In this document: positions 53,510 to 61,389 of the stretch, piece by piece | Layout of the letters: every line of letters begins with the position of its first letter | Position numbering within the stretch: the first letter of the stretch is position 1 | Source of the DNA: Tissierella sp. P1 | GTDB taxonomy: Bacteria; Bacillota; Clostridia; Tissierellales; Tissierellaceae | Assembly: GCF_002266425.1 (NCBI RefSeq) | Contig: NZ_NPMN01000021.1 | Location: 1 to 64,000, forward strand | Length of the DNA stretch: 64,000 nt | Reading direction: 5' to 3' | The notes under the pieces: model-generated | Seen by the model: the letters and a program-made list of their open reading frames with translations, nothing else | Database searches by the model: none | Told to the model about the DNA's origin: nothing | Translations under genes and position numbers: made by a program

Positions 53510-53534
53510 AGGATTTTTTAAATTTTTGTAGAAT
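53510..53534 (+). promoter_or_regulatory. SigH-like promoter of divIC
   Basis: AGGATTT (53510-53516), 13 bases, AGAAT (53530-53534), 22 bases before the GTG start. It begins on the last base of the yabQ stop codon. Confidence 0.6.
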
Positions 53535-53556
53535 AGTATATATAGGTGGTGATAGT

Positions 53557-53883
53557 GTGAAAAAAAATCGAAAGAAGAAAAAAATAAAACTAATGCATAT
53601 AGCAGTTTGGTTTTTATTTATATATGTGGGAGTTATATTTTGGAATCAAAGGAATTTGATGAAGAATTTAGAATTTAAAAAACAAGAGATTGCATCTGAA
53701 GTTCAAGCTTTAGAAAAAGATATAGAGAATTTAAATAAAGAAATTGAAAATAGTGATAGCTTGCAATTTGTGGAAAAGGTAGCAAGAGACGATTTAGGAA
53801 TGGTAAAACCAAGGGAAATAATTTATATTGATAAAAATAAAAAGAAAAATCCTTTCTTAAGTGTTATAAAGAACCAGAACTAA
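53557..53883 (+). CDS. divIC: Septum formation initiator DivIC/FtsB family
   Basis: Bitopic divisome protein, 108 aa. A basic N-terminus (KKNRKKKKIKL) precedes one membrane segment (IAVWFLFIYVGVIFW, residues about 15-30), then an extracellular coiled coil (NLMKNLEFKKQEIASEVQALEKDIENLNKEIE) and VEKVARDDLGMVKPREIIY, the family ending. GTG start behind AGGTGGTG. Works with FtsL and DivIB at the septum. Confidence 0.92.
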   Translation: MKKNRKKKKIKLMHIAVWFLFIYVGVIFWNQRNLMKNLEFKKQEIASEVQALEKDIENLNKEIENSDSLQFVEKVARDDLGMVKPREIIYIDKNKKKNPFLSVIKNQN

Positions 53884-53951
53884 TTGACATTGAAAGATTT
53901 CTAATATATACTAAACTAAGAAAATTATTTTTAAGGAGGAATCATTAATTT

Positions 53952-54368
53952 ATGCCGGTATCCGTAGGAGAAGTAGTTGATGGCACTGTAACAGGGATAA
54001 CAAACTTTGGAGCCTTTATTCAACTACCAGAAGGGAAAAGTGGACTTGTTCATATTTCAGAGATATCACAAGATTACGTGGAAAAAGTAAGTGATCATTT
54101 AAAAAAAGATCAAAAAGTTAAGGTTAAGATTCTGTCAATTTCAAATGAAGGCAAAATTAGCCTTTCCATAAGACAAGCAAAGCCTAAAACTACAAAGCCA
54201 GTTGAGATTGAGTGGAATAAACCAGATGACAAACAAAAGTATATGTCTTTCGAAGACAAGATTAGTAAATTTTTGAAAGATAGTAATGAGAAACAAGATC
54301 AATTAAAAACAAGAGATAATAGAAGAAGTAGTATTAAACAAAAGAAAATGAGTGGAATAGATTCATAA
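53952..54368 (+). CDS. yabR: S1 RNA-binding domain protein YabR
   Basis: A 138-aa protein with one S1 domain at residues 1-72 (VGEVVDGTVTGITNFGAFIQLPEGKSGLVHISEIS, DQKVKVKILSISNEGKISLSIRQA), as in the general stress protein 13/YabR group. The C-terminal half is charged and probably disordered. It probably binds ribosomes or mRNA. Start behind AAGGAGGA. Position is as in Bacillus. Confidence 0.9.
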   Translation: MPVSVGEVVDGTVTGITNFGAFIQLPEGKSGLVHISEISQDYVEKVSDHLKKDQKVKVKILSISNEGKISLSIRQAKPKTTKPVEIEWNKPDDKQKYMSFEDKISKFLKDSNEKQDQLKTRDNRRSSIKQKKMSGIDS

Positions 54369-54395
54369 AACCGGTTAAATCCGGTTTTTTTATTT
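54367..54395 (+). terminator. Terminator after yabR
   Basis: AAAACCGG-TTAAAT-CCGGTTTTTTTA. Confidence 0.88.
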
Positions 54396-54590
54396 TTTGA
54401 TTTGCTCTTTACTACAATAAAACTACAAAATTATACATTTAATATAAAAGCAGGTGCTTACAGTTATAAACATTGAAAATACAATACTTAGGAGTTAAAG
54501 TAAATAATATTAAGATTTACTTAGGAAACTTAAGGTTATAGGATATAGCCATGTTTTATGTCTGAAATTTCTTAAAAGTACATACTGTGA

Positions 54591-54599
54591 TTTGACAAA
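54591..54599 (+). promoter_or_regulatory. Spo0A box before spoIIE
   Basis: TTTGACAAA is the exact complement of the consensus 0A box TTTGTCRAA. The TTGACA inside it has a TAGTAT 21 bases downstream, a long spacing of the kind known for Spo0A-activated SigA promoters in Bacillus. It lies 58 bases before the start codon. Confidence 0.6.
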
Positions 54600-54656
54600 T
54601 TATTAATACTTATTTTGCTAGTATTGAATTAAATACAAATAACGGGAGTGATTTTT

Positions 54657-56984
54657 ATGATGAGGACTGATTCTTTAACTGCTAAAAGATCTTGGTACGA
54701 TTTAGGACTTAGGATGGATAAAGGTATAATCATAACAATGATTATGGGATTTTTTCTAGCTCGAGCAAATATACTTAATAAGCTTACTCCTTTTGGATTT
54801 GCATTTTTATCTGCTTATATAATAATGAAGAGCTTGAATATTCACATATTACTATCAGTGCTAGTTGGAACCTTAACGATACAGGGAGCAAAAGGAGTAA
54901 GTTATATATTGGCTTACCTTTTGATTTATATCTTTTTTGCTCTGTTAAAGGAAGAAAAATCCTATTCCTTATTAAAAGCATCCTTGGTGGCAGCTTTAAT
55001 ATTTACTAGTTGCAGAGTTCTTGGGGTTGTATTAGGGAATACAATTTTTATTTATGATCTATTTTTAGCCTTGTTTGAAGGAATAATTGTCTTTACTATG
55101 ACCTATATTTTTTCTTTTAGTCTTCCTATAGAAAGAACTGGTGGAGCAATTTTAAATAATGAAAAAACAATTTGTTCCTTTATAACATTGGCACTAGCAT
55201 TAGCAGGAATTAAAAATACTATGATATTAGGCATTGCAATCAAAAACTTAGTTAGTATAGTCATAATATTATATTTATCCTATAGCTATGGAGCATTTTT
55301 TGGCGGAACTACAGGAATAATTCTGGGTATGGTAGCCTATATATCCCATCCAGAAATGCCTTTTATTATAGGAATATTTGGAATTGCAGGATTATTATCA
55401 GGCATATTTAAAGACCTAGGAAGTTTTGGGTCAGCATTAGGATTTTTACTTGGAAATGGAATTATTTCTTTTTATATAAACGGATTAGGAACGTCTTTTC
55501 TTAATTTTAAGGAAATAATAATAGCAACATTATTCTTTTTAATGAGTGTAGATAAAATAGGCATAAAAGTATCAGAGATATTTAATATGGATTTAGAGTT
55601 TAAGAAAGATTATGCTCAGAAGAGAGATGAAATTGTAGTTAAAAAGCTGAATAGAATGATTGAATTATTTAATAACTTAAGTGCTACATTTAAAGAATCT
55701 GCAGAGGAAAGAGAGTTTCACTCTACAGGAGAGGTATATAGCATGGTGGACGGCATAGCGAATTGTATATGTACAGGCTGTTCCAAATATGAAAGTTGTT
55801 GGGAGAGAAATTATTACAGTACTTATCAGAATTTTTTTAACCTAGTAGCCCTTGCAGAAATAAAAAGTACTGACAATGAAGCTGTTGATTCAGAAACAAG
55901 GAAGTTTTGTATCAGACATGGAGAAATAATAGAGGCTGTAGATAGAGCTGTAGAAAGACTTAAACTAAACCATAACTGGGAATTGAAATTAAGGGAAAAC
56001 AGGATTTTATTATCAGAGCAATTAGATGGGGTTGGTAAGGTAATACAAAATATAACTACAGATATTTATACAAATCCTACATTTAATAAAGAAATAGAAG
56101 AGAATTTATATAAAGACTTAAAAAATAATAGGATAGATATTAAAGATGTATCTGTAGTACAAATAGGAGAAGAAGATTTCGAGATATTTATAGATTTAAA
56201 TACACCAGTAAGAAATGATAATAAATTAAAAGCGATGATATCTCAAAGCTTGGATTTTCCAGTGATAAGTGATTCTAGTTTTAATAGTATATCTAACAGA
56301 AGGCAAAGGTTTAAACTTTTAAGATCTAATAGATTTAGTGCTATGACTAAAATGGCAGTTTTGTCTAATTCAGAGAATAAAATATCGGGAGATAGCTTTA
56401 CTTTTGGAGAAATTGAAAACACTCATTATTCAGCATTAAGTGATGGAATGGGTATTGGAAGAAGAGCCAATGAAGAAAGTAAAGTGGCGATTTCCCTTTT
56501 AGAAAGGTTGATGGAAGCAAATGTAGATAAAGATATAATACTGAAGACAATAAATTCTGTTCTAAGAGCAAAATCTAACGAAGAAATGTTTGCCACTTTA
56601 GATATTTCTTTTATAGACTTGTATCTAGGTAAATTACAGATGATAAAAACAGGGGCACCTGCAACTTTTATAAAAAAGAAGGATAGAGTTGAAATAATTA
56701 ATTCTGGGACTTTACCTGTAGGGATATTAAAAGATATTGATTTCAATCTTTATGAGGAGTATGTTGAAGATGGAGATATTATTATTATGATGTCAGATGG
56801 AGTATTAGATGCAAATAGAGATATAGAGAATGCAGAAGCTTGGATGAAAGATATCATAATAAATATAAATAGTATCAATCCTCAGACTATAGCCAATGAA
56901 ATATTAAAAAGAGCTCAATTGACGGCATCTAACACTAGAGATGATATGACAGTTTTAGTAACAAAAGTTTGGAAAAACGTATAA
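54657..56984 (+). CDS. spoIIE: Stage II sporulation protein E, membrane PP2C phosphatase
   Basis: Dephosphorylates SpoIIAA-P at the polar septum and so releases SigF in the forespore. The 775-aa protein has an N-terminal membrane domain of about ten segments (residues 20-300; IIITMIMGFFLARANILNK, FITLALALAGIKNTMILGI), a central region that carries a Cys cluster (ICTGCSKYESCWERNYY), and a C-terminal PP2C domain (residues about 550-775) with ISGDSFTFGEI, ALSDGMGIGRRANEESKVAISLLERL and IIMMSDGVLD. The ATG at 54657 behind ACGGGAGTG is preferred over a GTG at 54648. Confidence 0.95.
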   Translation: MMRTDSLTAKRSWYDLGLRMDKGIIITMIMGFFLARANILNKLTPFGFAFLSAYIIMKSLNIHILLSVLVGTLTIQGAKGVSYILAYLLIYIFFALLKEEKSYSLLKASLVAALIFTSCRVLGVVLGNTIFIYDLFLALFEGIIVFTMTYIFSFSLPIERTGGAILNNEKTICSFITLALALAGIKNTMILGIAIKNLVSIVIILYLSYSYGAFFGGTTGIILGMVAYISHPEMPFIIGIFGIAGLLSGIFKDLGSFGSALGFLLGNGIISFYINGLGTSFLNFKEIIIATLFFLMSVDKIGIKVSEIFNMDLEFKKDYAQKRDEIVVKKLNRMIELFNNLSATFKESAEEREFHSTGEVYSMVDGIANCICTGCSKYESCWERNYYSTYQNFFNLVALAEIKSTDNEAVDSETRKFCIRHGEIIEAVDRAVERLKLNHNWELKLRENRILLSEQLDGVGKVIQNITTDIYTNPTFNKEIEENLYKDLKNNRIDIKDVSVVQIGEEDFEIFIDLNTPVRNDNKLKAMISQSLDFPVISDSSFNSISNRRQRFKLLRSNRFSAMTKMAVLSNSENKISGDSFTFGEIENTHYSALSDGMGIGRRANEESKVAISLLERLMEANVDKDIILKTINSVLRAKSNEEMFATLDISFIDLYLGKLQMIKTGAPATFIKKKDRVEIINSGTLPVGILKDIDFNLYEEYVEDGDIIIMMSDGVLDANRDIENAEAWMKDIIININSINPQTIANEILKRAQLTASNTRDDMTVLVTKVWKNV

Positions 56985-57027
56985 AATAGTAAATATAAAA
57001 TAGTAGGTAATATCTTTGGTTTATAAA

Positions 57028-57065
57028 ATAAGGTTGCAAAGAATAAATATTATTCATGCAACCTT
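57028..57065 (+). other. Hairpin between spoIIE and tilS
   Basis: AAGGTTGCA / TGCAACCTT outer stem and GAATAA / TTATTC inner stem. No T run; could still terminate weakly. Confidence 0.5.
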
Positions 57066-57073
57066 AAATTCTG

Positions 57074-57103
57074 TTGACAATTAGGTTATAATAAAGGTAT
57101 AGT
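57074..57103 (+). promoter_or_regulatory. SigA-type promoter of tilS
   Basis: TTGACA (57074-57079), 18 bases, TATAGT (57098-57103), 33 bases before the tilS start. Confidence 0.6.
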
Positions 57104-57136
57104 TCATATTAAGTTCTATAATTAAGGGTGGTTATT

Positions 57137-58519
57137 TTGAAAAATAAAGTATTATTTACTATTAGGGAGTATAATTTGATTGAAGAAAATGATAATATAG
57201 TGGTGGGAGTTTCTGGGGGACCAGATTCTATGGCCCTGCTATATGTTTTACTGGAGATTAGAAGTTTAATTAACTTTAATATACATGTTGCTCATGTAAA
57301 TCATGGTGTAAGAGGTGAGGATGCTAGATCAGATCAACTATTTGTTGAAAAGATTGCCAAAAAACTTAATTTACCTTATTATACTAAGAATGTAAATATG
57401 ATTGAGTATGGGAAAGAAGAAGGAATATCAGCTGAAGAAGCTGGAAGAGAATTACGATATGGATTTTTCAGAGAAATCCTTTCCGAATCAGGCGGTGGAA
57501 AGATAGCCGTAGCTCATAATATGAATGATCAAGCAGAAACTTTATTTATGAGGTTTTTGAGAGGAACAGGAATTGATGGATTAAAGGGTATGGATTTTAT
57601 AACTCAAGATATAATTAGACCAATACTGGGTATAGATAGAAAGGAAATTGAAGCATATATAGATAATAATAAGATAGAAACCGTATTGGACAAAACAAAT
57701 TTAGAACCTATTTATAGTAGAAATAAGATTAGATTAGAGTTGATGCCTTATATAGAAGAAAATTTCAATCCTAATATAGTAAATACTCTTTGGAGGATGT
57801 CTAGAATTTCTTCTATGGATAGTAGGTTTTTAGAAGAATTTTCTGAGGGAAGATATAATATTATAGTGAAAAGTCAGGATAAACATAGTATAATTTTAGA
57901 TGGTGAGAAATTATTACAGGAGCATAGAAGTATTCAGCAAAGGGTTATAAGGCATTCTATATTAAAAATCAATGGTTCTTTACAGGGAATTACAGAAACT
58001 CAAATATCTTCAGTTATAAATCTTTTTATGAACTCCGATACAGGAAAAGAAGTTCATTTGTCAAATAATATAGTTGGTAAGATTAGTTATGGGGATTTGA
58101 TAATTAAAAACGATATTGAAAAAGAGGTAAAGAAATATCTATATAGGTTAAAATTTCCAGGGTTTAATGATCTTGAGGATATAGGGTATTCATTTAATAT
58201 TGAAATTCTTCCTATGAATGATGGTTTTACTATGAATAAGGGTACAAATATTAAATATTTTGATTTTGATATGATTAGAGGGAGCTTAGCTGTAAGAAAT
58301 AGATTAGATGGAGACAGATTGATGCCATTTGGTATGAGAGGTACAAAAAAGCTTAAAGATTATTTTATTGACGAAAAAGTTCCGAAGGAAATAAGAGATA
58401 AGATTCCTTTAATAGTAGATGATGAAAATATTTTATGGGTAGTAGGATATAGGATTAATGATTTATATAAAATTACTAAGAAAACAAAAAGAATTTTATC
58501 TATATCTTATAATCTATAG
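57137..58519 (+). CDS. tilS: tRNA(Ile)-lysidine synthetase
   Basis: Converts C34 of the CAU-anticodon isoleucine tRNA to lysidine; essential. N-terminal PP-loop ATPase VVGVSGGPDSMALLYVL (about residues 23-39), HVAHVNHGVRGEDARSDQLFVEKIAKKL and VAHNMNDQAETLFMRFLRGTGIDGLKGM, then the TilS substrate-binding and C-terminal domains (RNRLDGDRLMPFGMRGTKKLKDYFIDEKVP). About 460 aa. The TTG at 57137 is likely, 6 bases after GGGTGG; a GTG at 57128 overlaps that site. Confidence 0.94.
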   Translation: MKNKVLFTIREYNLIEENDNIVVGVSGGPDSMALLYVLLEIRSLINFNIHVAHVNHGVRGEDARSDQLFVEKIAKKLNLPYYTKNVNMIEYGKEEGISAEEAGRELRYGFFREILSESGGGKIAVAHNMNDQAETLFMRFLRGTGIDGLKGMDFITQDIIRPILGIDRKEIEAYIDNNKIETVLDKTNLEPIYSRNKIRLELMPYIEENFNPNIVNTLWRMSRISSMDSRFLEEFSEGRYNIIVKSQDKHSIILDGEKLLQEHRSIQQRVIRHSILKINGSLQGITETQISSVINLFMNSDTGKEVHLSNNIVGKISYGDLIIKNDIEKEVKKYLYRLKFPGFNDLEDIGYSFNIEILPMNDGFTMNKGTNIKYFDFDMIRGSLAVRNRLDGDRLMPFGMRGTKKLKDYFIDEKVPKEIRDKIPLIVDDENILWVVGYRINDLYKITKKTKRILSISYNL

Positions 58520-58573
58520 GAAAGTTCTTACTCTATAATTTATGTTAATATGAACTTGACCTACATAGATTCC

Positions 58574-58615
58574 CAAAAGGCAACCTTATAATGTTTCGAT
58601 AGAAGCCTTTTTAAT
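58574..58615 (+). repeat. Intergenic hairpin repeat, copy 4
   Basis: CAAAAGGCAACCTTATAATG then TTTCGATAGAAGCCTTTTT, between tilS and hpt. Nearly identical to copy 2 in the TTATAATG-TTCG part. Confidence 0.65.
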
Positions 58616-58649
58616 AATTAATTAACAATACATAAGAAGGAGGATTATA

Positions 58650-59186
58650 ATGGAAAATATAATCAAGAGCGTATTAGTAACAGAAGATGAAATTGAAGAG
58701 AAGGTAAAAGAACTAGGAAAACAAATTATGGAGGACTATAAGGGTAAAGATTTAATTTTGGTAGGGATATTGAAGGGTGCTGTTATTTTCATGTCAGATT
58801 TAGCTAGAAATATAAAGATGCCAATAGGTATGGATTTTATGGCTGTGTCAAGCTATGGAAGATCATCAACTTCTACTGGTGAAGTTAGAATAATAAAGGA
58901 TTTAGATTTTAGTGTAGAGAATAAGGATGTACTAATTGTAGAGGACATAATAGATACTGGCTATACATTAGCTTATTTAACAGACAATTTAAAGAAAAGA
59001 GGAGCTGCATCTGTTAAAGTTTGTACTCTTTTGGATAAACCAGAGAGAAGAAAAGTTGATGTATCTGTAGATTATTTAGGCTTTGCTATTCCAGATGAAT
59101 TTGTAGTAGGATATGGACTAGATTATTCTGAAATAGGGAGAAATCTACCTTATGTAGCAGCACTTAAGGAAGAAGTATATAGTTAG
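58650..59186 (+). CDS. hpt: Hypoxanthine(-guanine) phosphoribosyltransferase
   Basis: Purine salvage: hypoxanthine or guanine plus PRPP to IMP or GMP. The 178-aa protein has KDLILVGILKGAVIFMSDLARNI, VSSYGRSSTSTGEVRIIKDLD and the PRPP loop VLIVEDIIDTGYTLAYL (about residues 93-109), with VDYLGFAIPDEFVVGYGLDY at the end. Start behind AAGGAGGA. Located between tilS and ftsH exactly as hprT in Bacillus. Confidence 0.95.
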   Translation: MENIIKSVLVTEDEIEEKVKELGKQIMEDYKGKDLILVGILKGAVIFMSDLARNIKMPIGMDFMAVSSYGRSSTSTGEVRIIKDLDFSVENKDVLIVEDIIDTGYTLAYLTDNLKKRGAASVKVCTLLDKPERRKVDVSVDYLGFAIPDEFVVGYGLDYSEIGRNLPYVAALKEEVYS

Positions 59187-59193
59187 GCCAAGG

Positions 59194-59222
59194 TTGAAAA
59201 AACTATATAATGATGGTATAAT
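59194..59222 (+). promoter_or_regulatory. SigA-type promoter of ftsH
   Basis: TTGAAA (59194-59199), 17 bases, TATAAT (59217-59222), 41 bases before the ftsH start. Confidence 0.75.
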
Positions 59223-59263
59223 AAAAAGATATTATCTACTCATAAGAGGAGGGAGGACTTGTA

Positions 59264-61076
59264 TTGAGAAGATTTTTCAAAGGTATTAGTGTGTACCTAC
59301 TAATAGTAATTGTAATAATGTTTCTAGTAACAACGTTTGGAAATGATGTAGAACAGGTCAAGAAAATCGACGTAACTGAATTGGTAGGACATTTGCATAA
59401 TGGTAGAGTTGAAAGTATCAAGATAATAGGTAAAGAAGTACAAGGTAAACTAAAGGATAATACCCAGTTTACCACCATATTACCTGATGAAATGAGATAT
59501 ACGTTTTATTCCGATTATTTAAAGGACTTAGTAGATAGTAAACAAATTACCCTAAGTTCTGAGTTAGAACCTACAACTCCTTGGTTTGTAAGTGCGATTC
59601 CAACTATATTAATGCTTCTTGTTTTTGCAGTATTTTGGTTTGTATTTATGCAGGCAGTCTCAGGGTGGTGGAGGAAAAGTAATGTCCTTTGGAAAATCCA
59701 GAGCTAGGATGGTCAAGGAAGAAGATGGAAAAATAATTACATTTTCTGATGTAGCAGGATTGGAAGAAGAAAAAGAAGAACTAAAAGAAATAGTAGATTT
59801 CTTAAGAACGCCTAGAAAATATATTGAAATTGGTGCTAGAATTCCAACTGGAGTATTATTAGTTGGACCTCCTGGAACAGGTAAGACCTATTTATCTAAA
59901 GCTGTAGCAGGTGAAGCGGGAGTGCCTTTCTTTACTATATCAGGTTCTGATTTTGTAGAGATGTTTGTAGGTGTTGGTGCCAGTCGTGTTAGAGATTTAT
60001 TTGAGCAGGCAAAGAAAAATGCTCCTTGTATAGTGTTTATTGATGAGATTGATGCTGTAGGTAGAAGAAGAGGAGCAGGACTTGGTGGAGGTCATGATGA
60101 AAGGGAGCAAACACTAAACCAACTATTAGTTGAGATGGATGGATTTGCGACTAATGAAGGAATAATTGTAATGGCAGCAACTAATAGAGCTGATATACTT
60201 GACCCAGCACTTCTTCGTCCAGGTAGATTTGATAGAACAATTTATGTAGGATTACCTGATGTAAGAGGTAGGGAGGAAATATTAAAGGTTCATACAAAGA
60301 ACAAACCATTAGATAGTGATGTAGACTTACAAGTAGTTGCTAAGAGAACAGTAGGATTTACTCCTGCAGACTTAGAGAACTTAGTAAATGAGGCAGCATT
60401 ACTTACAGCAAGGTTTGGGCTAAGAACTATACCTATGCATTTGATAGAAGAAGCATCTATAAAAGTTCAAGCAGGACCTGAAAAGAAATCTAAAGTTGTT
60501 AGTGAAAAAGAAAGAAAACTTACAGCTTATCATGAAGCAGGTCATGCGCTTACCTCTAGGCTTACTCCTGATACGGACCCAGTTCATATGGTAACGATTA
60601 TACCAAGAGGAATGGCTGGAGGGTTTACTGCCTATATACCAGAAGAAGACAGAAGCTTTTTAACGAAAAAACAAATGGAAGGAAGACTTGTAACTCTTCT
60701 TGGCGGTAGGGTAGCAGAGGCTTTAGTTCTAGGAGATATAAGTACAGGTGCTCAAAATGATATTGAAAGAGCTACTAAGATTGCTAGATCTATGGTTACT
60801 CATTATGGTATGAGTGATAAACTTGGACCTATGACTTACGGTACTGATGATGAAGAGGTATTTGTAGGGAGAGACTTTGGTAGAACTAGAAATTATAGTG
60901 AAGATGTGGCAGCTGCCATAGACAAAGAAATGAGACAACTAATTGATACTGCATATAATAAAGCAGAACAATTATTAAAAGATAATATTCATAAACTTCA
61001 TAAAGTAGCAGAAACTTTACTAGAAAAAGAAACCATAGATGGTAAGGAATTCGAAGAGCTATTTGTTGGGGCATAA
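59264..61076 (+). CDS. ftsH: ATP-dependent membrane zinc metalloprotease FtsH (frame broken near 59653)
   Basis: Membrane-anchored AAA+ protease that degrades damaged membrane proteins and regulators. First membrane segment [16 protein letters not shown], extracellular domain, second segment [22 protein letters not shown], then AAA+ Walker [10 protein letters not shown] (about residue 200), Walker [15 protein letters not shown] region [21 protein letters not shown] and zinc site HEAGH (about residue 422). One extra G at 59653-59654 (CAGGCAG for CAGCAG) splits the gene; removing it gives [21 protein letters not shown], the standard sequence, and 603 aa. TTG start behind AGGAGGGAGG. Confidence 0.95.
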
Positions 61077-61078
61077 AA

Positions 61079-61118
61079 ATTGGGCAATCCTCAGTTAGGA
61101 GGAGCCCATTTTTTATAT
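61079..61118 (+). terminator. Terminator of ftsH
   Basis: TGGGC..TCCTC / GAGGA..GCCCA hairpin then TTTTTT. Confidence 0.87.
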
Positions 61119-61174
61119 ACAAATTTACTAAATATTAATTTGTGACAAAATTTATACAATTTTCTGAAAAACAC

Positions 61175-61203
61175 TTTACACCTTTAACAGAATGCTATAT
61201 AAT
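61175..61203 (+). promoter_or_regulatory. SigA-type promoter of the symporter leader
   Basis: TTTACA (61175-61180), 17 bases, TATAAT (61198-61203). A start near 61210 would give a leader of about 180 bases. Confidence 0.7.
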
Positions 61204-61209
61204 GTTATT

Positions 61210-61335
61210 AGATAATTTTAAATAATAGAGCAATACTGCTTTATTTGTAGCAAAATGGTATCCCCAGTTTGCGAAGCAAATAAAACCCAGTATTAATGGT
61301 TTGCCATTTCCATTAATACTGGGTTTTTTATTTTT
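61210..61335 (+). ncRNA. Attenuator-type leader RNA (candidate riboswitch or protein-bound antiterminator)
   Basis: A long hairpin at 61232-61294 is built of AATACTG/CAGTATT (7 bp), TTTATTTG/CAAATAAA (8 bp) and GCAAA/TTTGC (5 bp), with asymmetric internal loops and an apical region TGG/CCA. Its 3' strand CAGTATT (61288-61294) is also part of the left arm of a terminator, CCCAGTATTAATGG/CCATTAATACTGGG, followed by TTTTTTATTTTT. The two folds exclude each other, so the first acts as antiterminator. I do not recognise the class; no T-box core is present. Confidence 0.6.
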
Positions 61336-61389
61336 GTGAAAGGAGGGTAGTAGATTAATTACTGATAGGAGAAAAGAGGAGGTATATTA

